DNA from: Dryomyza anilis
Lineage: Eukaryota > Arthropoda > Insecta > Diptera > Dryomyzidae
Direction of reading: 5' to 3'
DNA: 64,000 nucleotides
NCBI GenBank assembly: GCA_951804985.1
Contig: OX638130.1
Coordinates: forward strand, 41,379,475 to 41,443,474
Shown here: in pieces, positions 11,700-22,379 of the stretch
Numbering within the stretch: position 1 is the stretch's first letter
How the letters are laid out: each line of letters opens with the position of its first letter
Program-made: the position numbers and the translations under genes
The notes under the pieces: model-generated
Seen by the model: only the letters and a program-made list of their open reading frames with translations
What the model was told of the DNA's origin: nothing
Database searches by the model: none

Positions 11700-11962
11700 A
11701 ATCCTGTATAGAACTTCGGCCGAGCTCTCTCACCATTTGAGCTGTGCGTGTTATATTTGTACTCAAATTGGTGGGACCTACAGTTTATTGCCGAATCCGA
11801 GCGGCGGGTGAGAGCTTTTCATAGACAATGTTTTACTCTCGTTGGTTTGCCATTTACTGAATCGCATAGAAAAATGTTTTCTATGAAAAAGATGTTGGCA
11901 GTCGCTGGGGATCAAACCGCAGACCTTTCGGCTCGTAGTCGAATGCACCAGCGACTTCGTAT
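11700..11962 (-). mobile_element. tRNA-derived SINE, diverged copy
   Basis: Body and tail match the SINE family seen seven more times in the window: CTCACCATTTGAGCTGTGCG, ACAGTTTATTGCCGAATCC and the ATAGAAAAATG block. The tRNA-like head is diverged (GATCAAACCGCAGACCTTTC instead of GGTTCAAGCC in the B-box orientation), and the last bases of the usual GCCGCGGTAGCTCAG start are not recognisable. This is an older or different subfamily copy within the Rbf intron. Confidence 0.8.
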
Positions 11963-11964
11963 TT

Positions 11965-12228
11965 CGTCGAATTCCTTAAACAACATCTGTTTAAGGACTT
12001 GCACAGTCTCGCTTAAATTGATATTTATAAAAATAAGTTCTTAGTATATTAACTTGACAAGGTTTGTGTCCAAATAAGTTTAATAAATGTAACAAATTTC
12101 AATACGTAACTACATTTTGTTTCAAAAATATAAACAAACAACAATTGTTTTTTTTTTAATAAAAAAATTAAACATTTGTTTTTAATAAAGATGAATTTCG
12201 TACAATTATAAGTAGCATGAACATGGAC
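11965..12228. other. no gene seen
   Basis: AT-rich intronic DNA between the SINE and the long inverted repeat. Confidence 0.35.
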
Positions 12229-12898
12229 TTTAGACTGGTTTAAATATGTTTGAAAAATTTAGAACTAATTTTTCTTTCCATCCGCGTCGATTTTCTGAAA
12301 CTAGGCCCTCTAAAACTAAAAACACGCTTTTAAAAAAAAAAAAAAAATTATCCTGTGATGTTGCGCATAGTGGTTAAAGGACATTTTTGAACTTTTAACG
12401 ACCATTTTCAATTAAATAATTATTGCTTTAAGTATAAAAATATATCACTATATTTGCTTTTTTACTTTAATTTAAATCATTTACTAAAATTATGAATTTT
12501 TAGTAAACCGTTACAGTTTCATGGTTTGTCAAACACAAAATGTTGACTTTTTCTTACTATAGTAATTTTAACTGTCGAAATTTTTGTAATTTTATTTTAA
12601 CGAGTTTTAAAAAACATTTTTGTATTATTGCACGAACAATTATCTTTAAAATGATATGTCACACTTATATTTTTCAGATATCGTCTTATTAGTGCAAATT
12701 GTGCAAACATAGCCTAAAAAACAATATACTTAGCTAATTTGATGAGTTTACACTATTTTATTTTGGACTAAATGTTCTCTAAAATATGATTTTGAATTAT
12801 AATATCTTCTCAAATTTTGAAGTGAGCTGTTTGATTTTATTTTGTTTGGTAAATATTTGTATGCACGTTAACTTACATAAAATATAATGCTCATAAAT

Positions 12899-13308
12899 GC
12901 TGTAGTTTATCAACCAGGCTATTTTTGAAAACAGCAGCTATTTCAAAACAGCCTCTACAATTCTAGCCTCAGCTTTTTTACTTTATCAACCAGGCTGTTT
13001 TTGCTTTTTATTCCAGACATGAACCATACATTTCTGTAATTTTCAAACTGTTTTTTGTATTAAAATTCAAATTTGTTCGGTGAAAAACAATAACAAATTA
13101 TAAATTTTGAAATTATTTTTAATTTTGACAGCGAGTTGGATATTTTTCCAGGCTAAAAATATTAGACGACAACCGAGCAGTTTGAAATTTTTAGCTCGGG
13201 CTAAAATTCAAATTTTAGACTGGTTGATAACGTAGAAAAATAAAAAATAGCCAGATATTTTGGAAAACAGCCGCTGTTTTCAAAATAGCCTCATTGATAA
13301 ACTACAGC
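12899..13308. mobile_element. MITE, 410 bp, nested in the long inverted repeat
   Basis: Terminal inverted repeats: left GCTGTAGTTTATCAACCAGG, right (reverse complement) GCTGTAGTTTATCAATGAGG, each followed by CTATTTTTGAAAACAGC or CTATTTTGAAAACAGC. The same CAACCAGGCTGTTTTTG words recur inside each arm. No coding sequence. A target duplication is not clear at the flanks. Confidence 0.7.
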
Positions 13309-13389
13309 AAAAAGGTCGATTTTGAAAATAAAAACTGTTTTTTCGCACTTGTTATCACTAATTACACTAGACAACAAATGTAGACCTTT

Positions 13390-13885
13390 TTTTAATTATC
13401 CACGATCTTAATATGATTTTTCGATGGAATTCAAGATTCTAATCACTACCTCATACTCAGATTTTTCAGATTGCCTTCTTGAGTTATTACGAAATACAAA
13501 TATAGGGCAATTTTCGTGTTTTTCTACATATTTTGGACTTTAACATTTCACAGATTTAGTTATCGATCCAATTTCTTTTATATTTCTATCAGAATACTTC
13601 ATCTAATATTTTAAAATACTGACTGGTCATAAATCCGAATTTCATGTGGTTTATTTCAAAATATTAGTTTAAGTATTCTCAATGGAATACAGGAGAAGTG
13701 TGATCGAAAACCGATATCTGTAAAAAGTTATAGACCAAAATATGTAGAAAAAAAGTGAATTGCCATATATTTGCTTTACGTAATAACTCAAAAACTTGGG
13801 GCAATTTGAAAAACTGAATATGAGGTAGTAATTAGAATTTGGACGTCCATCGGAAAATCATACTTAGATCGCGGATAATTTTTGC
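13390..13885. repeat. ~495-bp near-palindromic repeat
   Basis: The left half starts AATTATCCACGATCTTAATA and the right half ends in the complement of AATTATCCGCGATCTAAGTA. Further matching blocks are CACTACCTCATACTCAG and its complement near 13825, and TATTTTGGACTTTAAC with GACCAAAATATG near 13735. Nearly the whole length is two inverted arms with a small centre. A second nested inverted-repeat element. Confidence 0.65.
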
Positions 13886-15324
13886 TGTGTAAATGGTGGA
13901 CAAATTTTGTGAAACTTTTATAAGTTTTTTTTAGTGGAAAAACTTAAGTTTCAAGTGACAAAAATTTACGTTCAACTCTGAACAAAAAAAAATAAAATAA
14001 AAAAACCGCATAAAATAATTAAACCGTAATATTTTAAAAATCTTCCAACAATTTTTTGTTTATTTTGCTTTTAAAATAATCGGGAGTGATATCCAAAACA
14101 TGTTCTTAAAAAAATAGGGGTAGGCATCAACTTTTGGGTTGAGAGTGTTTTACGCCGCGCGCACGGTGAAGCTGTACCGTGTACGAAGCTTTTTCGAGTT
14201 GTACTGTTGAAGCATTTTTGAAAGCGTTAGTGTGCGCATAGTGAAGCAGTGGAAGTGCTATGCTGCTTTCCAGCTTTTTTCTCCAACAATTCCGTTGTGA
14301 AAATTTTATGTTTGTTTAAGAATCAAAAATATAGACAAAAAACATCGATTTGAGTTATTCTAAATTTATTATTTTGGTTAGCATATTTGGGGCCTGTTTT
14401 TCAGTGTTAATTTAAACTTCTTTTGTACTCTTCTGTTTAAATTAAACGACTTTAAGCAGTTTTTGAGTTAAAATTTCTAATGAACACTGATCAAGACAAA
14501 AGATAAGGTGTATCACACCAGGATATTGACAAAATTAACGAATTTAAAAAATTGTTTCAGAAAATGTATATTTATATAAATAGTAGCAACTATAGTGCAC
14601 TTGAGCATTAATTTTTAATATAAAACAAATATTAAATTGTGAGCGGCAGAAAATTTCGAAAAATGTTGGGATAAAATTTTCCGTCAAATACTTTAACCCT
14701 TCCACATTAGTAGTTTAAACTAAGTTTAAAGGTCTGTAGAGGTTCACTGAAAAATTCGATTTTAACTTTAAACAAAAATTAAACCACAAACTAAGTTTAA
14801 ATAGCACTAAAAAAAAAAAGCATTTAGCTTATTTTTTCAATAAAATTATGAATGTAATAACTACTAATAAGACGATGACTGAAAAGATAAGTAGGATATA
14901 TCATTTTATAGATAATTTTATGTGCAATAATACAAAAATGTTATTCCAAACTCATTAGAAAATAAAAATTATAAAATATTCGAAAGTTATAATTATTATC
15001 AAAGTCAACATTTTCTGTGTTTGGCAAGCCATGAAACTGTAACGGTTAACTAAAAATTAATAATTTAATTTTAAATACCATAATTTTAGTAAAAGATTTA
15101 AAGTTAAGTAAAAAAAGAAAATATAATGATATATTTTTTATACTTGAAGCAATAATAATTTAATTGAAAATGGTCGTTAAAACTTCAAAAATGTCCTTTA
15201 AGCACTATGCGCAACATAACAGGGCCATTTTTTTGATATTTTGAAAGACTTATTATTAGTTTTAGAGGGCCTAGTTTCAGAAAGTCGACGCGAAGAGAAA
15301 CATTTTTAGATTTTGCATCAGTCT

Positions 15325-15590
15325 AATGGACACACAGTGTGCCCAAACGCGACTGAAATTCAGTATTTTCGAAACCACTCAACCGATTTTAAAAATTTTA
15401 AAAGTGTTGTACAAAGAGATCTTGGGAGAACTTAACAGAAATTTGTATTTTTAATGGTTATGAAGATAAAAATCAGTAAAATTGAGATTTAAATCCAAAA
15501 GTTAAATTATTTTGTTTATGAAACGCTTACATTGAGATCTGAAGAAAATGTGCTTACTTGAGAAAATATCTTGTTTAGTTCTAAAGGTAT
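15325..15590 (+). repeat. dispersed repeat (CACAGTGTGCCCAAAC), copy A
   Basis: It begins CACAGTGTGCCCAAACGCGA, continues AACCACTCAACCGATTTTAA and ends GAAAATGTGCTTACTTGAG. The same sequence appears inverted at 50425-50700 and as an internally deleted version at 19585-19660. It abuts the right arm of the 12229-15322 element, so it may be part of it or a neighbour. Confidence 0.6.
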
Positions 15591-15667
15591 AGACTTGAAC
15601 ATTTCGATTATTGTTTAAACCACTTTTGATCTGAGCTAAATATAATTTTAATTTACAGTCATATACA

Positions 15668-16142
15668 TTTGTATATCTTACATTAAGAGTGAAAGGGTTT
15701 GGTACGCCGTTTGTAACACCCAGAACGAAGCATATCCGGTATGGAAAATATATATATTCTTGATCAGCATGACTTCTTAAGTCAATTTAGCGATGTTCGT
15801 CTGTATGTATGTCTGTCCGTCTGTCTGTTGAAATAACTACTACTGAAAAAATTTAAAAGATAGGTCAATGAAACTCCTAATTTAAATTAACCTTTTTGAT
15901 CAAATATATATTGAATTTATGTTAAAATACATGAAAACAAATACAAAAAAAATCGAAATTCGGTACACCTATCCATTTGTACATATGGGTATCAATTGAA
16001 AGAAAATTCTATAGCGATTGGAATTTAGTAGTTATTTTCAGGATTCGTATACCCTGGTAACCTATGCACTACTTTAAATGATATCCTCACACATTATCAC
16101 ATATGTGTAGAGTATTAATAGTCGGCTTAGACCGACTATAAC
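15668..16142 (+). repeat. dispersed 'TATACCCT' repeat, copy 2 (shortened)
   Basis: It has the same order of blocks as copy 1: TTAAGAGTGAAAGGG, GGTACGCCGTTTGTAAC, GGTATGGAAAATATATATA, the CTGT microsatellite, and the closing hairpin (AGTCGG-CTTAGA-CCGACT). It lacks about 170 bp present in copy 1. Confidence 0.7.
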
Positions 16143-16616
16143 TTATTACACTATATATAAATACACGACTATAAATTCTTACAACCAACTATCACAATTT
16201 TCCTACTTCAAAATGTTCCATGTGACCTAATCTTCCGCACTGCTTAGGATTTAATTTAATTAAAAACAAATTAATGCTCCTGGGGGGTGGAGTTGGCTTC
16301 TTTTCCGCTGACTTGCGAATCCGGCAATAAGCATTTTCTTTAACACTTCATACGATTGCACAAAATATGGTCGAACTTCGTTTCACCACGAGTTGTGCGA
16401 TGCACTCGAAATATTGTCTCTACCTAAGTAAACCATAACTGTAATTTATCCGATCAACATATCGTTTAAAATCGGATTATGAGTCAAAATTAGGTGTAAT
16501 TCACATGTAGTAAGGAGGTTTTGTTCGATGTTAATCACAAAAATACATTAGATATTAAACAATTGAAATAAATATTTAATTTGTACTTTAAAATTCAGGT
16601 TATATCAATTATATTA

Positions 16617-16874
16617 TAATAATAATAATTTGGCACTACAGTCCTATCGGAACTTAGGCCGAGCTCTCTCACCATTTTGAGCTGTGCGTGTTATATTTGT
16701 ACTCACAGTGGTGGGACCTACAGTTTATTGCCGAATCCGAACGGCGGGTGAGAGCTTTAGCGCGGTATAGAAAAATGTTTCTATGAAAATATGTTGTTAG
16801 CCCCAGTCCAGGCTTGAACCGGGGACCTTTCGGCTCGCAGTCCAACGCACTAACCACTAAGCTACCGCGGCTAC
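16617..16874 (-). mobile_element. tRNA-derived SINE, internally deleted copy
   Basis: The head at 16874 (GCCGCGGTAGCTTAGTGGTT on the minus strand) carries A-box and B-box (GGTTCAAGCC) promoter motifs. The middle lacks about 50 bp: the usual ACCTCTCGTCAGTAAATGGC block between the TATACCGCGCT and CTCACCCGCC parts is gone. The 3' tail is an ATT repeat. It lies 268 bp from an oppositely oriented copy. Confidence 0.88.
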
Positions 16875-17141
16875 ATTATTAAGAATTATAATTTAAAGAT
16901 TAATAAATAAAATATATGTACTAAAATTTATTTATAGTTCAAAACTTTGTTGATTAAAAATCCATTTTTAAAATAATATTTAATGAAAAAAATACTGTCT
17001 AAATGTTTTAACTTAAACCGATTCTTGGTTAAACTTTTAATTAAACTTGAAACGGAAACACATTTTTACAAATTTTCACATGTAGATGTAATCAGTTAAT
17101 TTAATGAAATAATTTGTCAATTCTCATTTTTTTGATCGGTA

Positions 17142-17454
17142 TAGCCGCGGTAGCTCAGTGGTTAGTGCGTTGGACTGCGAGCCGAAAGGTCCCCGGTTCA
17201 AGCCTGGATTGGGGCTAACAACATCTTTTCATAGAAACATTTTTCTATACCGCGCTACCTCTCGGCAGTAAATGGCAAACCTACGAGAGTAAAACATTGC
17301 CTATGAAAAAGCTCTCACCCGCCGTTCGGATTCGGCAATAAACTGTAGGTCCCACCACTTTGAGTACAAATATAACACGCACAGCTCAAAATGGTGAGAG
17401 AGCTCGGCCTAAGTTCTTATAGGACTGTAGTGCTAAACTATTATTTATTATTAT
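17142..17454 (+). mobile_element. tRNA-derived SINE
   Basis: Complete copy: tRNA-like head TAGCCGCGGTAGCTCAGTGG with B box GGTTCAAGCC, conserved body (ACCTCTCGGCAGTAAATGGC; CTCACCCGCCGTTCGG; AACTGTAGGTCCCACCAC) and an ATT-type tail. The RNA polymerase III promoter lies inside the head. Confidence 0.9.
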
Positions 17455-18932
17455 AGAATTGATAAATGTATTTCGAAATAGTAGTTAAACTGGACGGTAT
17501 TTGAAATCATCTTGATTTGCAATTTTTGAGTGCTGAATTGCTTGTATCAGAAATCCGACTTCTGCAACACATCGTGCCAAATTTTCTCAAATGTTTTTTT
17601 TCCAAATAAACTTCAAATATTTACTCATCTGGTCATAAAAGATATTGTAAATTAAATTTATTTATAAAAAATATAGAATCCGGTTAACCGAGTCAAAAAA
17701 AAAAACAGTTTTCGGTTTGACGCTTTCGGTTTCTAGAAAAAAACCGAACCACCGGTTTGTGAAACCGGTTATTGACATCCCTACGAAAGCCTTAAAAGTC
17801 AAATTGTCCTCAGACACTAAATCGCATAATATAGCAATTTCCTACAATGTGGCATTACTCAATTTATGTATACAACTTGTCTCCACACTCCCTCAAACAC
17901 AGACAATTTTTCGCAATAATTGCAAGAAAAAATATTATCGAATTTCGAATATTGTGATTTTTTTCAAACGTTTATTTTATAAACCATATAAACTATATAG
18001 TTTACAATATTACTTTTTTAGACATGTTTCCTTCTTTCGAATAAAAAATGCTGGAGGAAATTCCGATTTTTTTCTTTAATGATTTTTCAGTTACAAAGGT
18101 GAAAACAAAAACGTTCCGGGCACGCACCGGCAAAAACTAATTATATTGTTACTTAGTACACATATTAAACTTTTAAAAACAATTTTTCGGAGTTATTCAC
18201 ATTTCAGCGACCGACCATTTATACTAATAATAACCATTTTTGGTTGCATGGGAGGTACCACTTACACATGTCCAATCAAGATTAAATTTCGACAACTGCA
18301 CTTTATTAACGAAAAATATTTTGATATGAAATTTCATCACTGTGAGCTACAGTTATTCCCAACGTATATTAATTAATAATTTCAGTTGTAAAACTCTACA
18401 TTGAAATGAATATTTGTTTTCCATGTTATTTATTTAATTCAAATTTTGTATGAAAGGCAGACTGAAATCAAATAAATTCATTCGAAACTTAGCTCTCGAA
18501 CTGATACATTCTATTGTACGAATTTCAGCAGCAAGTGTAGAATGGTTGTCCTAGCTGTGACACTGATACAACTAGCGAACGGTATTTCACTGGTAATAGT
18601 TTTCAGTAAGCAACTAAGACAAAGTCGGTTGTTTTGTTTTGCTTTAATGTTTTAAATCCGTGAAACCATGAGTATTCAACTGTACTCACACTCAAATACT
18701 GTACTCACACTCAATTTTCTAAAAATATCCTTTCGCCAACTTTTGGTACTCCCTGCCCCACTGTGAGACGTTAACTATTTTTCACTTGTTCTAAAAATAA
18801 TTTTTTATTTGATCATCTATTTTGTATCTTTTCAAAAATACTGTTTATAATTTTCATTATTAACGCGCATTCCAATCAATTTTTAATAAATTTTTAAAAA
18901 ATATAATTTTTAAACGTTTTTCAATATGCACA
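17455..18932. other. no gene; possible hAT-end fragment
   Basis: Intronic AT-rich DNA. At 17755-17790 the text AACCGGTTATTGACATCCCT resembles the terminal sequence of hAT elements (reverse complement starts AGGGATGTCAATAACCGG), but no partner end is visible. The 120-codon plus reading at 17717-18079 has no recognisable domain and starts inside this low-complexity part. Confidence 0.35.
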
Positions 18933-18937
18933 GTTAC

Positions 18938-19086
18938 CTTATAAATTCTGTCGGTTCTGTTATATCGGCAATATTCTGCAATCTCATTACATTATTTGTT
19001 GCACTGGCTACAGGTTCCTTTACATCATTCGCTGGCAATGAATTCTTTCCCGATAAAGGAGTATCTGGAATTATAGACTTAACATC
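18938..19086 (-). CDS. Rbf: Rbf-like exon: start of pocket domain A
   Basis: This 149-bp internal exon encodes the entry to pocket A of a retinoblastoma-family protein. It has the block DVKSIIPDTPLSGKNSLP and then EPVASATNNVMRLQNIAD, corresponding to the 'TPLTGRxYL ... TPVxxATxSVxRLQ' signature of p107, p130 and fly Rbf. The TP dipeptides are typical CDK-type sites in this region (inference). The acceptor is a long T tract with CAG at 19089-19087; the donor GTAAC starts at 18937. The exon begins in phase 0 and ends in phase 2, so it joins in frame to 10616 with an Arg codon at the junction. Upstream exons for the N-terminal cyclin-like part are not recognised at higher coordinates. Confidence 0.87.
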
Positions 19087-19875
19087 CTGAAAGAAAAAAA
19101 AAACATTACTGAAACATACACAACAAAAATGTTTTGCAACACAATCAAAAACTAATATTTTCAATTTGGATATAAAAGTTAACTAAACCGTAAAGTTAAT
19201 AAAGCAATAAGAGGATATTATCTTGAGTTCGTAAAATATATGTTATTTGTGTATAAATCAAAAACTAAAATGCATTAAGAATGTTTAAGCCAAATATACC
19301 ACATTATATTTTTACTTAACAGAATCAGAAAATCGGTTTTTATCTAAACATTTTTTTAGTCAAAACGAGTGAAATAATTCAAAATTTACAATTATTATTA
19401 ATACTTATGTATAATTGTGAAGACTTTTCGCGTTAATTGGAATTCAGCATATTTAACTCTTATCAGATTTATTGATTTTCGTCGAGCGATATCCCCAATA
19501 ATCTGTCCGAGTATTTCGTCCTCTGCGTCCCTCCTCCTCACCCTCTTCATCAATATCAAGGAATAGCTCTCAAATCGGACGGCGCACAGTGTGCCCAAAC
19601 GATCTAATGAAAATGTGCTTACTTGAGAAAATATCTAGTTTAGTTTTAAAGATTGGACATGCATTTTTTTTTTCATTTTTGAAGACAACTTTACATATTT
19701 CAAGAAATTCCTAAATGGCAGTACATATAAAATATTTTGATATGGAAGGGCATCAATCGCAAGCAGACGCTGTCGAATAAATATTTTTGATGTTTTTGTA
19801 GAAAAACCAAAAATATCGTCTGCGACGAGCACAGACTATATTATAAACGTTTTGCTTTGATTTAAATAACTTACT
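19087..19875. other. no gene; contains a deleted copy of the CACAGTG repeat
   Basis: At 19585-19660 the start of the dispersed repeat (CACAGTGTGCCCAAAC) is joined directly to its end (GAAAATGTGCTTACTTGAG), lacking about 200 internal bases. The 66-codon minus reading at 19398-19598 has acidic and Arg-rich parts in its two forward frames but no domain I recognise, and a stop breaks the acidic frame. Confidence 0.4.
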
Positions 19876-21640
19876 TACTTATTTGGCCATTACAACCCAT
19901 GATGGGTTTCGGCCGCAGCAATCACCCCTCGCCAGTCGCTTCTGCATTGCGCGCGCTGGCATTGCACTCCAAGTGTTGTCAGGTTGTCTTGCACATGGTC
20001 GGTCCACCGGAGATTCGGACGCCCTCTCCTCTCCACCACTGGGTACAGAATTGAACACCTTTTTTGCTGGAGCACTTCCATCCATACGCTCGACATGTCC
20101 AAGCCAGCGTAGGCGCTGGATTTTAATGCGCCTGACTATGCTAATGTCGGCGTAGAGCTCATACAGCTCGTCGTTCCATCTGATTCTGTACTCATTTTCA
20201 ACGCATATCGGGCCATAGATTTTCCGAAGAATCTTTCTCTCGAACGCTGCTAAAGCTCGCTCATCGGTGTTGGCAAGCGTCCATGCCTCGGCGCCATAGA
20301 GGAGGACTGGCATGATGAGCGACTTAAATAGCGTAATTTTTGACCGTCGAGAGAGGGCTCTGCTCCTCAATTGCCTACTGAACCGAAAGTATCACCTGTT
20401 GGCAAGAGTTATTCTTCGGCTAATCTCCAGGCTGACATTGTTTTCCTTGTTGATGCTGGTTCCTAGGTATACGAAGTCCTTCACAACTTTGAAGTTGTGG
20501 CTGTCAATAGTGACGTGTTGTCCAAGACGCCGGGACTCTTTGTTTGTTGACAATAGGTACTTCGTCTTGTCTTCGTTCACCGTAAGACCCATTCGACGCG
20601 ATTCCCTCTCTAAACTGGAGAATGCTGCACTGACTGCTCGTACGCTCTGCCCAATGATGTCGATATCATCAGCATGGAACTCTTGTTGAAGATAGTGCCA
20701 TTGTGATGGAGTTGTGCAGCTCTTACAATCTTCTCCATTGTAAGGGTGAAGAAGTCACACGATAAGGAATCGCCTTGTCTGAAATCTCGTTCGGTATTAA
20801 ACGTATCGGTGAGGTTGTTCCCAATTCTCACTGAGCAACGTGTGTCGCTCAGGGTCATCCTGCAAAGCCTTTATAAGTTTCGCAGGTATACCTAACTCAG
20901 ACATGGTGGCGTATAGGCGACTTCTTATCGGACTGTCGAAGGCAGCTTTGTAGTCGACGAAGAGGGGGTGGGTGTCGAGCTGCCACTCTTTGGTCTTTTC
21001 CAGGATTTCGCGCAATGTGAAAATCGGTTCAATGGTGGACTTGCCAGGTCTGAAGCCGCACTGATAAGATCCAATCAGTCTGTTGACGATGGGCTTTTAC
21101 ATAATACGCTCGTTAGAACTTTATACGCGATGTTGAGGAGACTTATCCCACGGTAGTTGGCGCGTATCGTGGGATTCCCCTTCTTATGGATTGGGCAGAG
21201 TATACTGAGATTCCATGCTTTCTTCTGACCATATTCTGCTGATGAGCTGGTGCATGCTCGTTATGAGCTCATCGCCTGCGGTCTTAAACAACTCAGCAGG
21301 CAGACCATCCGATTTTGCGGCTTTGTTGTTTTTCAGCCTGTTGATGGCTGTGCAGACCTCATCATGGTCAGGCGGCGGTATGTCAACGCCGCCGTCAGCA
21401 ACTGGGGTTGTCAAGCTTCTCTATCAGGGCATAGTTGTCATCATCGCCTGCTAGAAGATCAGAGAAGTGCTCTTTCCATAATCTCAGTGTACCCTGGACA
21501 TCTGTTACTAGATTCACGTCATCGTCCTGACAGGAAGAGGGTCTGGTCTTTAAACCTTCGTTCAGGCGTCTTATCTTCTGAAATAATTTTCAAGCCTCGT
21601 TCCTGTCGTCATGCATCTCAATATCTTCACACTCACGTCT
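19876..21640 (-). pseudogene. RTE-like LINE reverse transcriptase, broken
   Basis: Minus-strand non-LTR retrotransposon. Blocks in order from 21640: EN-RT linker (GDDDNYALIEK region), VCTAINRLKNNKAAKSDGLP (21360-21300), LFVDYKAAFDS (20950), FRQGDSLSCDFF (20790), ADDIDIIGQSV (20665-20640, the catalytic Asp pair, in a shifted frame), VNEDKTKYLL (20585), and the C-terminal IQRLRWLGHVERMD with the final W..A (20150-19890). The order matches RTE/craniofacial-protein-2-like LINEs of insects. Frameshifts near 20610-20690, 20797-20858 and 21184 break it. It is truncated at 21640 next to a sequence resembling the 28.6-30.1 kb tandem array. Related fragments lie at 30117-30540 (endonuclease) and 43880-44765. 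Confidence 0.85.
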
Positions 21641-22379
21641 TTGATTGATTTTTTTGGGCATTTTTTCCAATTTTTTCTAAAACGCCCCAAAAATTTATTT
21701 TGCGCCCTTTTTTATATTTTTTTATCAAATACAGTGAATAATGAATTATACACAACTTTACTTTTTTAAACCAACTTTTTTTCTTTAAACCAACAGTTTT
21801 ATTTGCTTAAAAAAGAAAAATAGGGTGCAATAGGATATGTGGTACCCTAAAAAAATTGAAAACCGGTGTACCTACCTATTTGGTCATATAGGTACTCAAA
21901 TGAAAGGTAATAATGCCACATTTGTACTTATATGGTTATTTTTATGATGTGGGGCTCGATTCTCGATCTGTAAAGCGGTGAAGTGAAGTGCTTGTTCACA
22001 GCTTCATAAACAATCTGATTCTCGTTTGATGAAAAAATATTAAATGAAAAACATATGAAAATAGACTTTTATCACAGAACATTTTCATATTCACCTTTTA
22101 AGATTTATCATATTTTGCTATTCTCGTTTTGTGATAAAATAAAATATGATGTCAAAATTTTTTCATATGAAAATGAATTTATCACTGTTTACGTACAAAC
22201 GTAAACTCTATATGTTTGAACATCTCCATCCGTCATATTCACACAATCGATTATTTATCGACTACTGCGGCGAACCGATCGACCGTCGGCTCTGTCAACG
22301 TTCGCCGCATATAACTTCACTCGTTACGTTTTCCTAAAACCAAACGCACGTACACCCACCCGTCTCCGCGACAAATTTA

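Larger units (their letters stand above)
12229..15322. repeat. 3.1-kb element with ~470-bp inverted terminal arms
   Basis: The left arm (12229-12700) and right arm (14865-15322) are reverse complements with moderate divergence. Matched landmarks are CTAGGCCCTCTAAAACTAAA (12302) with its complement at 15262, TTGCGCATAGTGGTTAAAGG (12361) with its complement at about 15190, and GGTTTGTCAAACACAAAATG with its complement near 15020. The loop carries two smaller inverted-repeat elements (12899-13308 and 13390-13885). No transposase coding sequence is visible. The structure fits a foldback-like or long-TIR non-autonomous DNA transposon. Confidence 0.75.
10617..18937 (-). other. 8.3-kb Rbf intron packed with repeats
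   Basis: The interval between the two recognised Rbf exons. It starts (minus direction) with donor GTAAC at 18937 and ends with acceptor AG at 10617. It contains three SINEs (two in inverted orientation 270 bp apart), a 3.1-kb inverted-repeat structure, a TATACCCT repeat copy and AT-rich DNA. I see no missing coding exon in it, and the matching phases suggest the flanking exons are consecutive. Confidence 0.75.

Noticed and set aside
17142..17220. tRNA gene (head of the SINE with A and B boxes)
   Set aside because: The same head occurs at the start of seven other ~310-bp copies with a shared non-tRNA body and ATT tail. The anticodon stem is poorly paired, so these are SINE heads and not functional tRNA genes.
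17717..18079. 120-codon plus-strand gene
   Set aside because: It starts in a low-complexity CCGGTT-rich hAT-like end, has no domain and sits inside the Rbf intron on the opposite strand with AT-driven codons.
19398..19598. Upstream Rbf exon
   Set aside because: The reading has no retinoblastoma-family motif, the acidic frame has a stop, and no convincing splice pair frames it.
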